Shown piece after piece: positions 22,697 through 32,330 of a DNA stretch of 64,000 nt (the stretch's first letter is position 1; each line of letters begins with the position of its first letter). Location of the stretch: NCBI GenBank assembly GCA_034440635.1, contig JAOTON010000383.1, forward strand, positions 744,001 to 808,000. Direction: 5' to 3'. The translations under genes were made by a program, and so were the position numbers. This DNA is from Lepas anatifera. Its lineage: Eukaryota > Arthropoda > Thecostraca > Lepadidae. A model generated the notes under the pieces. The model was not told where the DNA came from, did not search any database, and worked only from the letters and a program-made list of their open reading frames with translations.

Positions 22697-23779
22697 TCAG
22701 AACACAGTGGCGTAGCCAGGATTCGGCCAAGGAGGGGTCCGAATACCGTCGGGGGGCCCCAGGCCGGGGGTCCCCTTAGTAACCGGGCCCATCTCCTATA
22801 TTTTTGTATAGTACTTTAACATTATAACATTCACACGAGGGAAATTTTTTGTGCCTTTTTAAGCATTCATTCTTATTTTGTTTAAAGCTTGTTTTTTTCG
22901 ATCCGACCAAGTGTTGGTAAACTAAGGTCACCAAATATTAAGGATGACCAATACCTTATATGGTAGCGTAACTATAATAGCAGCTTTGAGCCATATTTCG
23001 GGAAGTTCAATGTTGATGCGCGCATGATGTTAAACCTGAGTCTACCTCAATTCACTCGGGTAATCAGACATAAAGTTATTGGAGGTCAGTCGTTTTGAGT
23101 ACGAAGAAATGATCTTCTACGGGAAATGACTAGCAATTATATCCCGGTGTCGAATCCATGAACTCTTTAATCAGGAAATTTCCAAAGAAACGAAAAAAAC
23201 GAATAAAGATACAAGGGATATGGTAGTGTGTCCCGAACGTTGCATATCTTCTATTCCGTCGACAGATCCTGTTGAGATCCAGTTACTTTCTTACCCTTGC
23301 TATCTTGTAAACGAGCAAAATTCCAAGACAAAAGGCGCCCAAGATATCTATCGCCTTTGCTCACTCTGTTATTGTTATTTTCAACCTTTCATACCTATTT
23401 TTCTTTTTGGGATTATGCTCATCAATTTCTGTCATTACCCTTGTTTGTCTGGTTTCCCACGAAAATATTGGAAAGTTGTTTATTTCAGAATATTTAGGAA
23501 TGTAGTTATTGGTGTTAAGCTAATATATTAAAAATTGACTAAAGTGCCAAATTCCCTGTTAGATTTGCTCTTATGGTAAAATTAGAATAATTTTTGCCTT
23601 TCCTTCGATAATGGTGCCTGATCGTCATGTTTCAATTTGTGCTTTTTTAGTACGCAATAGGGGTAGGTACATTTTTCCGAGGCATATGATTTTGAAATTT
23701 TTTATTTGAGCTCTGGGGCCACCTAATACCAATACTTGGCGGCGCTCACAAAGCTAATTTTCGGCCGCTCTCCAGATTA

Positions 23780-24950
23780 GATCTCAGGGGGTCTCGGAGA
23801 CCGATTCACGGCGCCTCTTGATCAAAACTGGGGGCCCCTGAGAATCTCTCGGGGCTCCTGAGAGTAGTTATCGGGGGCACCTCTGGGACTAATTATTGGG
23901 CCCCCCAGATTTGCTCTGGAGGGGGGGCTGAGACTGACTATCGTGGCCATCCAGATTAGCTATTAAGGTCCCCTGAGGCTGTCTTTGGGGCGGGGGAGGG
24001 GGCTGGGAATGACTTCCGACAGCCCCCTGAGACTTACTCTAGGGCGCCCCTGAGACAAACACCCTGGGGGGGGGTGGAATCACCTCTGAGGCTAAGTCTT
24101 TGGCGTTCCTGAGACTGACTCGGAGGCTCCAGATTAGCTCTCGCGGGCCTAAGGCTAACTCCGGGCCCGTGAGACCAAAACTCGGGAGCACCTCTGGAAA
24201 TTACTCTCAGAACCCCGAGATTAACTCTCGGATGTCTCTGAGACTGACAACCGGGAGCCCTCTGAGACTAACTTTTGGGTGCTCCTTGAGATTGACTCTC
24301 GGGGCCGCTTATACCAAAACTCGGGGGTGGGGGCGGGGGGCACAGCCTGAGGCTAAATCTCGAGGGCTCCCAAAATTACCCCTCTGGGGCCCCCTGAAAC
24401 CAGCACTCTGCGGATCAAATTAGACTAACTCTCGGACCCCCGGATTAACTCTCGGGGCCACCTGAAACTAAATATTGACTCCTGAGAGAGAAGCCCGTGA
24501 GACTATGAGGGCCCCCTGAGACCGACTCTTGGGGTGCTCTGAGACTGACTCTTGGGGTTCTCTGAGACAAACTCTCAGGGGGATCCCGAGACCGAATCTC
24601 GGGGTCCCCTAAGACAGACTCTTGGGGTCCCCTTGACCGACTCTTGGAATTCTCTGAGACTGACTCTCAGTGGCCCCCCTGAAATAGACTATGTTACAGG
24701 GCCCTGAGAACCACTCTCTGGGGGGCTCCTGAGACTTTCTCGGCCCCCTCCCCTGAGACAGACTCCCGGGGCCCCTGATACCGAATTTTGGGGCCCTGAG
24801 ACAAACCCTCTGCGGCCCCTAAAATCTACTTTCGGGGGGCTTTGAGACCGACTCTCAGGGCGGGGGCCGTGAGGCCGACTCGGGACACCCTGAGAACGAA
24901 TCTTCAGGGGCCCCTGAGACTGACTCTGGGGGCCCCGTGATCAGATAATC
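23780..24950. repeat. Minisatellite block 1 (CTGAGACTGACTCTCGGGG)
   Basis: Degenerate tandem units of about 25-30 bp near CCCTGAGACTGACTCTCGGG. It is related to, but distinct from, the next block. The rearranged copy has the same block at about 59598-59870. Confidence 0.7.
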
Positions 24951-24956
24951 CTTTGC

Positions 24957-25024
24957 AGTGGTTCAGATTGGCCCAAGGGGTGGGGGTCTGCGGACGCCTA
25001 GGGCCCCCTTGGCTACACCACTGC
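24957..25024. repeat. Terminal-like module between minisatellite blocks
   Basis: CAGTGGTTCAGATTGGCCC (left) and CTTGGCTACACCACTG (right) form imperfect inverted ends 68 bp apart. The right part matches the true right end at 27060-27096 (GGTCTGCGGACGCC, then CTTGGCTACACCACTG). The same module is at 59873-59941. The 8-bp flanks do not match. Confidence 0.55.
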
Positions 25025-25199
25025 ATCCACACTTTCGGGGGCCCTCTGAAAGCACCATTTGGAGGCCCCTAAAATAATTGCTCTCCCTAGACCAATACTC
25101 CGGAGCCCCTTGATGCTGATGCCCGGGGGTCCTAAGACTAAGCTCGGGGTCCCACTTAGATCAGGCTCAAGGCACCCTTAGACCCATGCTCGCGCTTTT

Positions 25200-27000
25200 C
25201 TCAGGAGTAACTCGACACCGATGTTCCGGGGCCCTCAAGATCAATATTTCGAGCCCCCCCCCCCGAGACTAATGTTCGGTGCTCTGGAGTCTCTCGATGC
25301 CGATGCTCGGGGGTCCTGAACCCAGGCCTGGAGGCCCCTGGGATCAAACTCTGGGTTTCATGAGGCCAATGCTCGTGCCTCACTCATGAGTCCCTCGATA
25401 TCAATAGTCGGGGGCACCCCGAGGAGGGGGGCCCTGAACCCCTGAGACCAAGCTCGGGGGCCCCTGAGACCAAGCTCGAGGGAACCCTGAGACCAAGCTC
25501 GGATGCTCCCTGAGACCAAGCTCGAGGGCCCCCTGACACCAAGCTCGGGGGTTCCCTGAGACCAAGCTCGAGACCCCGTGAGACCAAGATCGAAAGGCCC
25601 ATGAGACCAAACATCGAAAGGCCCATGAGACCAAGCTTGCCCCCTAAGACCAAGCTCGGTTGTCCCCTGAGACCTAGCTCGGGGCCCCTGAGACCAAGCT
25701 CACGGGCCCTCGAGATCAATATTCGGTATTCCAGAGCCCTCGATACCAATGATCGGGTCCCCTGAGACCAAGCTCGGAAGGCTCGTGAGACCAAGCTCGG
25801 GGCCCCTGAGTCCAAGTTCAGGGGTCGCCTGAGACCACGCTCGTGGGGCCCTGAGACCAAGCTCTGGGGCACCCTGAGACCAAAATCGAAAGGTCCGGGA
25901 GTCCGAAATCAGGGGGCCCCCGAGATCAATGTTCGGTACTCTGGAACCCTCGATACCGATCATCAGGGGCCCCTGAGACCAAGCTCGGGGGTCCCCTGAG
26001 ACCAAGCTCGGGCGTTCCCTGAGACCAAGCTCGGCGGGCCCCTGACACCGAGCTCGGGGCCCCTAAGACAAAGCTCGGGAGGCGCTGAGACCCAGCTCGG
26101 TGGCCCCCTGAGACCAAGATCAGGGCCCCTCGAGGCCAATGCTCGTGTTTTCCAATGCATACGGTCAGCCTTATGCATCAGATGACCTCGGATGCCCCCT
26201 GAGACCAAGCTCGAGGGCCCCTGACACTAAGCTTAGGGAGAGGGGGGCCTGAGACCAAGCTTGGTGGCATCCCTGAGACCAAGCTAGGGGGTCCCCTGAG
26301 ACCAAGCTCGGGGGCCCTGAGACCAAGCTCGGGGTTATCTGAGACCAAGCTCGGAGGGCTCTCTGACACCAAGCTCGGGGGCCCCTGAGACCAAGCTCGG
26401 AGGCCCTGAGACCAAACTCGAAGGGCCCCCTGAGACCAAGCTCGGGAGCTCCCTGAGACCAAGCTCGGGGGTCCCCTGAGACCAAGCTCGGGGGCCCTGA
26501 GACCAAGCTCGGGGTTATCTGAGACCAAGCTCGGGGTCTCCTGAGACCAAGCTCAGGGGCCCTGAGACCAAGCTCGGGGTTATCTGAGACCAAGCTCGGA
26601 GGGCTCCCTGACACCAAGCTCGGGGGCCCCTGAGACTAAGCTTGGGGGCCCTGATTCCAAACTCGAAGGGCCCCCTGAGACTAAGCTCGGGAGCTCCCTG
26701 AGACCAAGCTCGGAGGGCCCCCAGACACCAAGCTCGGGGCCCCTGAGACAAAGCTCGGGGCTCCTGAGACCAAAATCGAAAGGCCCGTGAGACCAAGATC
26801 AAAAGGCCCGTGAGACCGAGCTCGGGAGGAGGGGCCCTGAGACCAAGCTCGGGGGCCCTGAGGCCAAGCTCGGGACCCGCTGAGACTGAGCACAGGAGTC
26901 CCCCAAGATCAATATTCTGTACTCTGGAGCCCTCGATACCGATTATCGGGGGCCTCCTGAGACCAAGCTCGGGAAGCCCCCCCCCCCGAGACCAAGCTCA
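25200..27000. repeat. ~21-bp minisatellite block 2 (CCTGAGACCAAGCTCGGGGG)
   Basis: About 1.8 kb of tandem units with consensus CCTGAGACCAAGCTCGGGGG, 20-22 bp each. Some larger blocks are repeated almost exactly (26280-26340 against 26460-26520). The minus strand shows several long open frames of the type ELGLRGPPSLVSGAPRAWSQG. They come from the absence of stops in the unit and are not genes. Confidence 0.85.
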
Positions 27001-27104
27001 GGGGCCCCGAAATCAATTTTTGTGTTTTTAGTGCATAAGGTCAGCCCAAGGGGGTCCGCGGACCCCTGAGACCCCCCTCCCCTGGCTACACGACTGCCAG
27101 AACA

Positions 27105-27720
27105 TCTCAAGGGGCCCATTCAAGCTCTCGGCCGCCTGGTCAGGGGCTGTAAAGCCTTATAGGGGTCCCAGACCATCTCAGGGGCCCTCAGTTCAACACA
27201 GAGGCCCATATTAGCTCTGATGACCAGATAAGCTTAAGGGCCCGGATCATCCAGGGGCCCCTTGTCGGCATATTTGGGGTTTCAGAACAGTTCAGGGTTT
27301 CAATTAAAGCTTATAAACCAATTTCAGAGCAGGGGCCCTATTCCTGTACAGGGGTCTCATATAAGTTTATGGTCTTCTGTGCATCACAGGGGATCCAGAT
27401 TAGCTCAAGGGACAATATTAACTTTACGGTCCCAGCTCAGCTCAGGGGCCCCCAGGTCGGTGGATATAGGTTCTGGCCAACTCACGGGGCCCTGTTTAAG
27501 GCTACGGCTCCTAGCTCAGTTTAGGTAATTTCATGCTGCCCAAACCATCTCAGGGGCGCTCAGTTCAGCTCAAAGGGCCCAGATTAGCTCGTATAGCATC
27601 AGAAGCCAGTTCAAGGGCCCCGAGAAGCTTAGGGGACCTTAAAATCAACTCGTAGGACCTCAACTTAGTTTAGGGGCACAGGTAAGTTTAACGGGGTTCC
27701 GGGGCAAGCTATCGGGCCAG
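27105..27720. repeat. CAGCTCAGGGGCCC degenerate repeat, right block
   Basis: Continuation of the 22276-22696 array after the nested element. It appears in reverse orientation at 59060-59598. Confidence 0.6.
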
Positions 27721-27839
27721 TTTGAGTTTCTTGCTTGATATTACAGTTGTTGATATTCTTATCTCCGTTGCGGGGGCCCATCCCAGAAAAGTGGGGGGGG
27801 GCCAGTGGCCCCCTGGCCCCCCCGGTTCCTACGCCTATG

Positions 27840-28016
27840 CATTTGCAAGCTAAAACATCTTGCAACCCATTACTTGAAATAACTCCCATTGCTTTAACAG
27901 ACTAACGTAGCTTGCCCTCACACAAAATTCTAAAATTCTCCCACGCACTCCTTTAGAGGCGGGCAAAGGTGCTATGCACAGAACGCCTAATAAAAAGCCA
28001 TTGATTGATTGATTGA
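27840..28016 (+). other. Copy A 3' UTR, second part, and (TTGA)n tail
   Basis: Resumes at the second CATTTGCA and aligns with 32933-33107 of copy B. It contains the GCGGGCAAAGGTGCTATGCA and AGAACGCCTAATAAAAAGCC segments just before a four-unit TTGA tail. AATAAAA could act as a polyadenylation signal. Confidence 0.75.
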
Positions 28017-28017
28017 G

Positions 28018-28686
28018 GCACCTAAAATCACCAGGAAGACCTGGACACCCGCAGCAGGGTGGCAAATCCACTCAGCTCGAGTGCTCGACAAGGCTAAATT
28101 TCCTTCGCTACCTGCCCCCAAGCACTCTAAATTCACCGGTGCTCCCCTTCCCAGGCGCCGCCAAAGGCAGGCACCGAGAAGGCCTCTAACGAGTGGCAGC
28201 CCACCCCCTCAGGGTAAAACGGCTGCCACTCAAACCAAAGTTCAAGAAGTCGCAACTGCAACCCAAACTGAAACTGCTCCCCTCTCCTTGGAAAGAAGCG
28301 ACGCTTCTTTCCAAATCGCACCGACCACCCGCACTTGCGGATCTCAAACCGACGTCATAGGTCATTTTATGCAGTTTCAGTTCTCAAGTGAACTCGAAAC
28401 GTCAGACGACAAAAGTCAGTCTGACCACGAGCTGACCGGGACAGAGACCGACTCTGACGCCAGCGGTGCATCAGAGACGGGCTCTGCAAAAACTGTTGTA
28501 AACATTTCTAGTGCTCCCCTCTTGGAAACCCCCAGCCCCGGCACCTCCAGCCCCGGCAGCTCCCCCGTAGCAAGGAAAATTAGCTTTTCTAGGCACTCTA
28601 CCCCAGTTTCTCCTGCCAGCGATAGCAGCAGCAGCAGGTGCTCCTACAACCTTCGTAAGCGTAGATCCCAAAAGCACAAACGTTAA
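28018..28686 (+). pseudogene. Copy B: ORF1 C-terminal region with TQT motifs
   Basis: About 222 codons with no native start, ending at TAA 28684-28686. The zinc-knuckle half is absent (see copy C). The region is Pro/Ser/Thr-rich and probably disordered. It contains three related short motifs, AATQT, TATQTE and GSQTD, followed by FMQFQFSSELETSDD and an acidic stretch. The C-terminus is basic (YNLRKRRSQKHKR), a plausible nucleic-acid-binding or nuclear-localisation patch. All these parts recur in copy C. TQT is the core of dynein light chain LC8-binding motifs; whether LC8 binds here is inference. ORF2 starts 7 nt after the stop. Confidence 0.7.
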
Positions 28687-28693
28687 AACCACC

Positions 28694-29606
28694 ATGGGTT
28701 CAATTCTGCAATGGAACACAAATGGCCTTATCGGGAAATTCCCGCTTTTTTCATCAATATTTGCTGAGAAAAAACCGGCGCTAGCAGCATTACAAGAGAC
28801 CCACTTTAATGATAAAGATAATGATAAATTCAAAATCTCGGGCTACTCTTGGTATCGACATAATGTAAACGCTGCTATGCGTAAGGGAGGCACAGCCATC
28901 CTCATAGACAATAGCATCCCGCACAGTCACGTGCAACTGGCAACATCACTGGACTGTGTAGCTATTAGCCTGAAAATACAACACGTGCAATTGATGGTTG
29001 TTTCAATATACATATCCCCTTGCGACCCTGATCCAACGGATCGGGAACTCGCACAACTATTTAATCAAATAAACGGGCCTTTGTTAATACTTGGAGACTT
29101 GAATGGTCACCACCCATCCTGGGGCAGCGCCACGTAAAACCGTAGAGGTGAAATTATATATGACGCAATAGGTTCTCAAAATTTAGTTATCCTAAATAAC
29201 GGCGCACCAACCCGCCAAGCAACGCAAAGCGGACATTTAGACTCAGCCATTGATATTTCGTGCTGCACGCCTAGAATTGCGTCACTGTTTACCTGGGATG
29301 TCGAAGACAACCCAGGCATGAGCGATCACCTCCCAATCAAAATTGATATCCCCCAAACAGCACTCGACCGCGTTGATCCTGTTCACTCACCCTTCCTGGT
29401 GTCTAAAACGAGCGGACTGGACAAAATTTGAGGCAGAGGTCGACCTCACACTGGTCACCGAAGGCGACCCAGATTCGGCAGACATTAAACTAGTACTAAG
29501 AGCCATAAGCTCAGCAGCACAAGTAGCAATACCAAAAACCAGAGGACCCCGAAAGAAAAACGGAGCCCCATGGTGAAACGCAGAGACGGCACACGCCAAA
29601 GCTCAA
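28694..29606 (+). pseudogene. Copy B: ORF2 endonuclease domain and linker (broken)
   Basis: The start is ATG 28694 in a strong context (ACCACCATGG), identical in copy C. Motifs in order are SILQWNTNGL, ALQETHF, KGGTAILID, VVSIYISP, LILGDLNGHHPSWGS, DISCC and MSDHLPIKI, the full set for an APE-type endonuclease. A TAA at 29135-29137 replaces a Thr-like codon (copy C reads GSATTTRRGE). The frame continues open after it to about 29430, with a shift near 29390 into the 29343-29576 frame. There, TGG TGG of copy C has become TGG TGA (29574-29576). The linker then continues in frame into the RT section. Confidence 0.8.
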
Positions 29607-32330
29607 ATGATAAGAGCCCGCAAGGCATATGAGAGGAGGGCACACAGCCCTACTCGATGTGCACTTCGGGCAGCAAAAGAACACTTTCGAAACACGTGCA
29701 AGCGGGTTAAAAAGGATAGTTTCAACTCTTTTGCCTCCAAATTCAACCGCTTCACTCCCACCACCCAAGTTTGGAAAACTTGGGTGGATAAATTTGCTGA
29801 TCACTACGCCAGTGTCGCAGCTAATAATTCATACAGCCAGCGCCCCACAGACCAGGCAGAATGGTGCAAAAAGCACACATTCATCAATTATGGTAATCGG
29901 GAGTACTATAACGTACCATTTACAATGACCGAGCTAAATTACGCCATTAGCAAGTGCGGAAACACTGCAGTGGGCCCTGACGAAATTCAGTACTCTTTCT
30001 TCAGGCACCTCAGCCAAACAGCACTAAAGTACCTGCTTTCGGCCATTAACAACATGTTTCTTAGCGACTCTTTCCCCACATCGTGGCGAGAGAGTATTAT
30101 CATTCCCCTTCCAAAACCTGGCAAAGAAAAAACAGACCCAAAAGGACATCGCCCAATTTCGCTTACTAGCTGTGCTAGCAAGCTTGTCGAGCGCATGGTA
30201 AACGTTAGACTTCACGAGATCCTCGAAAAGAAACTTGATGCTATGCAATCAGGCTTCCGGGGCGGGCGAACCACCACTGACAATTTGGTGAAACTGGTCA
30301 GTGATATCCAGAATGGCTTCTACAAAAAGCAAGTAACAATAGCTGCATTCCTAGACATTAAATCGGCGTTTAATCGCGTACAAAAAGACGCCCTCTTGTA
30401 TAAATTAAGCAGGCTAGGAGTTCGCGGCCACCTTGCAAAATTCATTGAAAACTTCCTCAAGGACCGAAATCTCAAAGTCCGTTGTGGCACCACATACTCC
30501 TACCTGGCAACCCAAGACCAAGGCACATCCCAGGGTAGCGTTCTGTCCCCCACTCTCTTTCTAGTAATGAGCAATGATCTCTTCGCCAAAAAGCTACCGC
30601 CTGGAATAAATTACTCCCTTTTTGCGGACGATGTCGCTATTTGGAAATCCACTGCAATAGATACCAGGCGGTATAATGAGCCAGAATTTCAACATGCAAC
30701 TACGCAGTTGCAGGATAGCTTAAACAACATCGATAAATGGTGTAGTTTAATGGGTCTATCACTTTCGGCGGAAAAATCATCAGTCGTTGTCTTTGCCAGA
30801 GCGCATTCCAGACACGACCCTCCACGGCTCCAAATTTTGGGTAAACCTATTGAATGCACCAATAGCTTCAAATTCTTGGGTGTCACCCTAGATTCCCGAT
30901 TGAGTTTCAATGAGCATATCACCAAAGTTGTCTCTAGCTGTCAAAAGCGAGTCAACATTCTCCGCATGCTCGGCGGCACAGAGTATGGCGGGGATCGAAA
31001 GACCCTGCTTATGCTCTACAAGTCCCTGATACGGTCCATTCTCGAATATACTTCGTTCGTTTTTGACTCGTCGAACAAGACCAATAAACTAAAGCTAGAG
31101 CGAGTCCAAAATGCCAGTATCCGGGCAGCCACAGGCTCGCTCTCAGAATCCCCCATCACCAGCCTGCTAACTGATAGCGGGCTATGCCCACTGCAGACAA
31201 GACGCGACGCCCAGCTTATTTCTTACTATATTAAGGTCCAATCCACCGAAAACCACCCGGCAAAACAATGTTTCGCCCATCCCAGACGAGCAAATAAAGC
31301 CGCTCTACAGAAGTGGCCCCCATTTAAACACAGAGTAGCGAAAACCCTGGAAAGCCTTAATCTTGCACTGCCAGCAACAATAGGCAAACCCCCACTCTCC
31401 CGCTTCTGGACTCGGAAAGAGCCCAAAGTTGAATTTCTTTTCATTTCCCGTAAAACGGACTTCTCAGAGGAAGAAGTCTCTCAGAAATTCCTAGAGTTCC
31501 GATCTTGTAACGCGGACAAGACCTTTATATTTACAGACGGCTCCAAAATAGGCGAAAAAGTAGGCCTCGGCATCTGGGGGCAAAATATTTGCCTACAGAA
31601 AACACTTCCGGACAACTGCTCTATCTTCACAGCCGAGGCTGTCGCCATCCTAGATGGATTAGCCATAATCAGAACCCAAAATATCAACTCAGCCGTCATC
31701 TGTTCAGACTCTAAATCTGTCCTGCAGGCCGTCAGTAACGTAGTCAACCCCAGCCACCACGTTATAGCAGATATTCAGAAAGGTATCGATGATACCCCTG
31801 ATGTCTCTTTTCTTTGGATCCCGGGCCACTGCAGAATTCCAGGGAATGAAAAGGCTGATGAGCAGGCAAAAAAGTCCCTAGAACTTAGAGAGATCGCACC
31901 CTTAATGTGGTCTGGAGATGATAGCAAAGCTCTCCTCCAGGACAGTATCCGGAAGCAAATTCAAAATAACTGGACCAGAAACCACAGCGCCCACCTATTC
32001 TATATCAAGCCTCACATCGGCTACTGGCCCAGTTCCAACCAAAAGAGTCGCCGGCGCAAGGTTATTCTAACCAGACTCAGAAATGGACACACAAAATTAA
32101 ATGCCTATTGGAACACGGGTACCTGTGGTACCTGCGACGCAATGGAGAATCCCCATCATATTCTCATCGATTGTCCCCAGCACAATACCCATCGGCAACC
32201 CATGCTAGATTACTGCCGAATCCAAAACATCCCTGTAGACCTAAAAACTTTGCTCGGTAACGACCATCCAGAGCTACTCGAAAAACTCTTTACATTTCTA
32301 AACGACTCTGGGCTAGAGAAGTTTCTATAA
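29607..32330 (+). CDS. Copy B: ORF2 reverse transcriptase-RNase H open frame (907 codons)
   Basis: A long uninterrupted frame in phase with the upstream endonuclease. Its first Met is internal and not a true start. RT blocks are IIIPLPKPGK, HRPISLTSCASKLVERMV, MQSGFRGGRTTTDNL, AAFLDIKSAFNRV (catalytic Asp), GTSQGSVLSPTLF, and YSLFADDVAIW with the catalytic Asp pair (F in place of Y), then LSAEKSSVV and FKFLGVTLD. RNase H has all four acidic residues: FTDGSKIG, FTAEAVAI, CSDSKSVL and GNEKADEQAK. A CX2CX7HX4C motif (CGTC...HILIDC) precedes the end, GLEKFL. Compared with copy C, 29 residues between WKT and FADHY are missing in frame near 29781. This may be tolerated or fatal. The enzyme would copy LINE RNA at the nicked target in the nucleus. 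Confidence 0.85.
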   Translation: MIRARKAYERRAHSPTRCALRAAKEHFRNTCKRVKKDSFNSFASKFNRFTPTTQVWKTWVDKFADHYASVAANNSYSQRPTDQAEWCKKHTFINYGNREYYNVPFTMTELNYAISKCGNTAVGPDEIQYSFFRHLSQTALKYLLSAINNMFLSDSFPTSWRESIIIPLPKPGKEKTDPKGHRPISLTSCASKLVERMVNVRLHEILEKKLDAMQSGFRGGRTTTDNLVKLVSDIQNGFYKKQVTIAAFLDIKSAFNRVQKDALLYKLSRLGVRGHLAKFIENFLKDRNLKVRCGTTYSYLATQDQGTSQGSVLSPTLFLVMSNDLFAKKLPPGINYSLFADDVAIWKSTAIDTRRYNEPEFQHATTQLQDSLNNIDKWCSLMGLSLSAEKSSVVVFARAHSRHDPPRLQILGKPIECTNSFKFLGVTLDSRLSFNEHITKVVSSCQKRVNILRMLGGTEYGGDRKTLLMLYKSLIRSILEYTSFVFDSSNKTNKLKLERVQNASIRAATGSLSESPITSLLTDSGLCPLQTRRDAQLISYYIKVQSTENHPAKQCFAHPRRANKAALQKWPPFKHRVAKTLESLNLALPATIGKPPLSRFWTRKEPKVEFLFISRKTDFSEEEVSQKFLEFRSCNADKTFIFTDGSKIGEKVGLGIWGQNICLQKTLPDNCSIFTAEAVAILDGLAIIRTQNINSAVICSDSKSVLQAVSNVVNPSHHVIADIQKGIDDTPDVSFLWIPGHCRIPGNEKADEQAKKSLELREIAPLMWSGDDSKALLQDSIRKQIQNNWTRNHSAHLFYIKPHIGYWPSSNQKSRRRKVILTRLRNGHTKLNAYWNTGTCGTCDAMENPHHILIDCPQHNTHRQPMLDYCRIQNIPVDLKTLLGNDHPELLEKLFTFLNDSGLEKFL

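Larger units (their letters stand above)
22705..27096. mobile_element. Nested hAT-type element (4392 bp) filled with minisatellite
   Basis: Left end CAGTGGCGTAGCCAGG (22705-22720); right end GGCTACACGACTG (to 27096). Flanks TCAGAACA (22697-22704) and CCAGAACA (27097-27104) match at 7 of 8 positions. The 59-62 kb relative has TCAAAACA at the same right flank. The outer array reads smoothly across the junction when the element is removed. From about 22780 to 23700 it is AT-rich with no gene. From 23780 to 27000 it is two minisatellite blocks. A right-end-like sequence (CAGTGG...CTTGGCTACACCACTG, 24957-25024) separates the blocks, so this may be two partial elements joined. Confidence 0.7.
20780..27839. 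mobile_element. Large hAT-type non-autonomous element (7060 bp)
   Basis: Ends are CAGGGGCGTAGCAACGG (left) and the complement of CATAGGCGTAGGAACCGG (right). A perfect 8-bp duplication CATTTGCA lies at 20772-20779 and 27840-27847. Copy B gives a natural empty site (CCATTCGCAAGCTG near 32935), confirming the insertion. No transposase frame is seen. The left 1.5 kb is AT-rich and contains a CRE-centred palindrome. The rest is GGGCCC-type repeats plus a nested 4.4-kb hAT-type element. A second, internal copy of the right-end sequence lies at 22160-22275. A rearranged relative lies at 58919-62078. Confidence 0.85.
19618..28016 (+). mobile_element. I-group LINE, copy A (5'-truncated), split by a 7-kb hAT-type insertion
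   Basis: Similarity to copy B begins abruptly at 19618 (equivalent to 31768), the 5' truncation expected from incomplete target-primed reverse transcription. The copy holds the C-terminal 187 codons of ORF2 and the 3' UTR. The UTR is interrupted at 20780-27839 by a hAT-type element and resumes at 27840. It ends in a (TTGA)n tail at about 28001-28016. Outside the insertion it is nearly identical to copy B, so the two belong to one young subfamily. Copy B starts directly after the tail. Confidence 0.85.

Noticed and set aside
22705..25024. A complete 2.3-kb hAT-type element ending at 25024
   Set aside because: The 8-bp flanks (TCAGAACA and CATCCACA) do not match, whereas 27096 gives a 7-of-8 match.
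25384..26893. Long minus-strand frames with LVSGAPRAWSQG-type repeats (also 60277-61731)
   Set aside because: They follow the ~21-bp minisatellite on every frame without stops, overlap each other, and have no start or domain evidence.
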